Assembly (NCBI GenBank): GCA_964385235.1 | Contig: CAYLOD010000037.1 | Coordinates: 1 to 15,930, forward strand | Direction of reading: 5' to 3' | DNA: 15,930 bases | From: Pseudoruminococcus sp964385235 | GTDB taxonomy: Bacteria > Bacillota > Clostridia > Oscillospirales > Acutalibacteraceae | In this document: piece after piece, positions 15,066 to 15,930 of the stretch | Layout: each line of letters opens with the position of its first letter | Position numbering within the stretch: the stretch's first letter is position 1 | The notes under the pieces: model-generated | What the model was told of the DNA's origin: nothing | Seen by the model: the letters and a program-made list of their open reading frames with translations, nothing else | Database searches by the model: none | Made by a program: the position numbers and the translations under genes

Positions 15066-15746
15066 ATGAACACGGATTTTCCCAGAATAATTACATTGTT
15101 GAGAAAAGAAAAAAATCTGAGCCAGAAACAAGCCGCTGCGGAACTCGGCATTTCACAGGCACTGCTGTCACATTATGAGAAAGGGATAAGGGAATGCGGT
15201 CTTGAATTTCTTGTCCGAATCGCACGATACTATGACGTTTCCTGCGATTATCTTGTCGGTATAACACCTGACAGGCATGGCGCGAAGCTGAAGCTTGACG
15301 ACGCCCCCGACAATGAAACATCGTACATGACGCATAGCGATATTCTCACAAATCTGAATAAAAAGCTTATAATGAACTCTGTGCTTGTTATTTTTGACAT
15401 TCTCGCAAAAACAGGAAACAAAAACCTGACGAATGATGTTTCATCATATCTCATGGCCTCCATATACAAAATGTTCAGACTGCTGTACAGCGCAAACCCG
15501 CAAAATCCTCAGGGAATGTTCTCGATATGTACGGAACTTCAGGAGGGGCTTTCGTCGGCGTTTATGTTCGTCGCTAAAACTAACGCCGAGGTGGATTTAA
15601 AAGCACTCAGCTCCGCGAAAGGCTTCAAGAATAAGGAAATATCGCTTTCCCCTCAGGAAATACAGGATAAGTATCCGCAGTATGCCGCCGCCCTTGTTAA
15701 TTTGATACAGATAACGGAGCAGCATATGAAGGCTGTTTGCAAGTGA
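15066..15746 (+). CDS. XRE-family transcriptional regulator with unassigned C-terminal domain
   Basis: A 226-residue DNA-binding protein. Residues about 6-65 form a Cro/CI-type helix-turn-helix (LSQKQAAAELGISQALLSHY, then YYDVSCDYLVG). After a polar linker (about 70-90), residues about 93-226 form an alpha-helical region that I do not recognise; it may mediate dimerisation or sense a ligand. GAGGG lies 6 bases before ATG 15066. It faces away from the phosphatase-lipoprotein pair across a 132-base gap containing a perfect inverted repeat, the usual arrangement for autoregulation and control of the divergent unit. There is no nearby toxin, integrase or phage gene, so a phage repressor role is unlikely. 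Confidence 0.9.
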   Translation: MNTDFPRIITLLRKEKNLSQKQAAAELGISQALLSHYEKGIRECGLEFLVRIARYYDVSCDYLVGITPDRHGAKLKLDDAPDNETSYMTHSDILTNLNKKLIMNSVLVIFDILAKTGNKNLTNDVSSYLMASIYKMFRLLYSANPQNPQGMFSICTELQEGLSSAFMFVAKTNAEVDLKALSSAKGFKNKEISLSPQEIQDKYPQYAAALVNLIQITEQHMKAVCK

Positions 15747-15763
15747 CGCCCGGTATTACATAT

Positions 15764-15797
15764 AAAAAGCGACTGCTGAATAAAGCGGTCGCTTTTT
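15764..15797. terminator. Bidirectional terminator
   Basis: Arms 15764-15777 and 15784-15797 pair over 14 bp with one G-T pair and a 6-base loop. The outer arms are A5/T5, so it works as a T-tract terminator on both strands, for the XRE regulator and for the minus-strand gene that ends at 15807. Confidence 0.92.
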
Positions 15798-15806
15798 GAT
15801 TTATTA

Positions 15807-15930
15807 TTATGTTTCTGAGCTTGTGCCGCCGATGTTTTCAGCGCCAAGGCTTACGGTTATAGTCAGCTTAGAGCCATAGGGCGCTTTATCACCCGCCTTG
15901 TAATCCTTATATCCGATAATGGAGCCCTTT
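15807..15930 (-). CDS. C-terminal end of a protein with a PASTA-like repeat (partial)
   Basis: The minus strand stays open from the window edge to TAA at 15807-15809, giving 40 residues. The end has a run GYKDYKAGDKAPYGSKLTIT followed by VSLG, which fits the last strand of a PASTA repeat (G-x-V/I ... G-x-x-V/A-x-x-G-S-x-V/L-x-V-S-x-G). PASTA repeats bind muropeptides and end Ser/Thr kinases of the PrkC type and some penicillin-binding proteins; which this is cannot be told, since the rest lies outside the window. It ends just before the shared terminator. Confidence 0.7.
   Translation of the reverse strand, partial: KGSIIGYKDYKAGDKAPYGSKLTITVSLGAENIGGTSSET

Overview
The window looks like chromosomal DNA of a strictly anaerobic, low- to mid-GC Firmicute, most likely a gut or rumen clostridium near the Ruminococcaceae/Oscillospiraceae. 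This is an inference from gene content (rubrerythrin, a 2-hydroxyacyl-CoA dehydratase/activase locus, Firmicute-type LexA, PASTA-type protein end), Shine-Dalgarno-led starts, consensus sigma-A promoters, hairpin/T-tract terminators and a mixed codon usage. No phage, insertion sequence or CRISPR array was seen.

Layout from left to right. 1-117: 3' part of a tRNA-Arg(CCU) with its terminator. 227-1003: a membrane-anchored YdcF/SanA-like DUF218 protein. 1004-1383: a gene-free stretch holding a tandem 14-bp duplication, a 20-position hairpin, a GC-rich 15-bp minisatellite and a clear promoter. 1384-3893: a three-gene metal (probably zinc) ABC importer, znuA-znuC-znuB. 3894-4203: a gene-free leader starting with a perfect consensus promoter and an SOS-box-like palindrome. 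4204-4800: lexA and its terminator. 4984-6861: rubrerythrin plus a Rieske-tailed FAD oxidoreductase, a probable peroxide/redox-defence pair. 6942-8813 (minus): a membrane-bound WbpM/CapD-type NDP-sugar 4,6-dehydratase. 8814-9224: an AT-rich divergent control region.

9225-13490 is the most distinctive part: a 972-residue protein with two fused HgdC-type activase domains and a DUF2229-type cysteine-rich region, followed by a separate 436-residue HgdB-like protein. Together they have the order and total length (1,408 residues) that I recall for a single giant protein in other clostridia. Neither a classical hgdA partner nor any substrate pathway lies next to them, so the substrate is unknown.

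13601-14933 (minus) is a two-gene unit, a histidine phosphatase followed by a lipoprotein. It is transcribed away from an XRE-type regulator (15066-15746), with an inverted repeat and overlapping face-to-face promoters in the gap. The window ends inside the C-terminal PASTA-like repeat of a minus-strand gene that shares a bidirectional terminator with the regulator. Most units are short, separately promoted and terminated.
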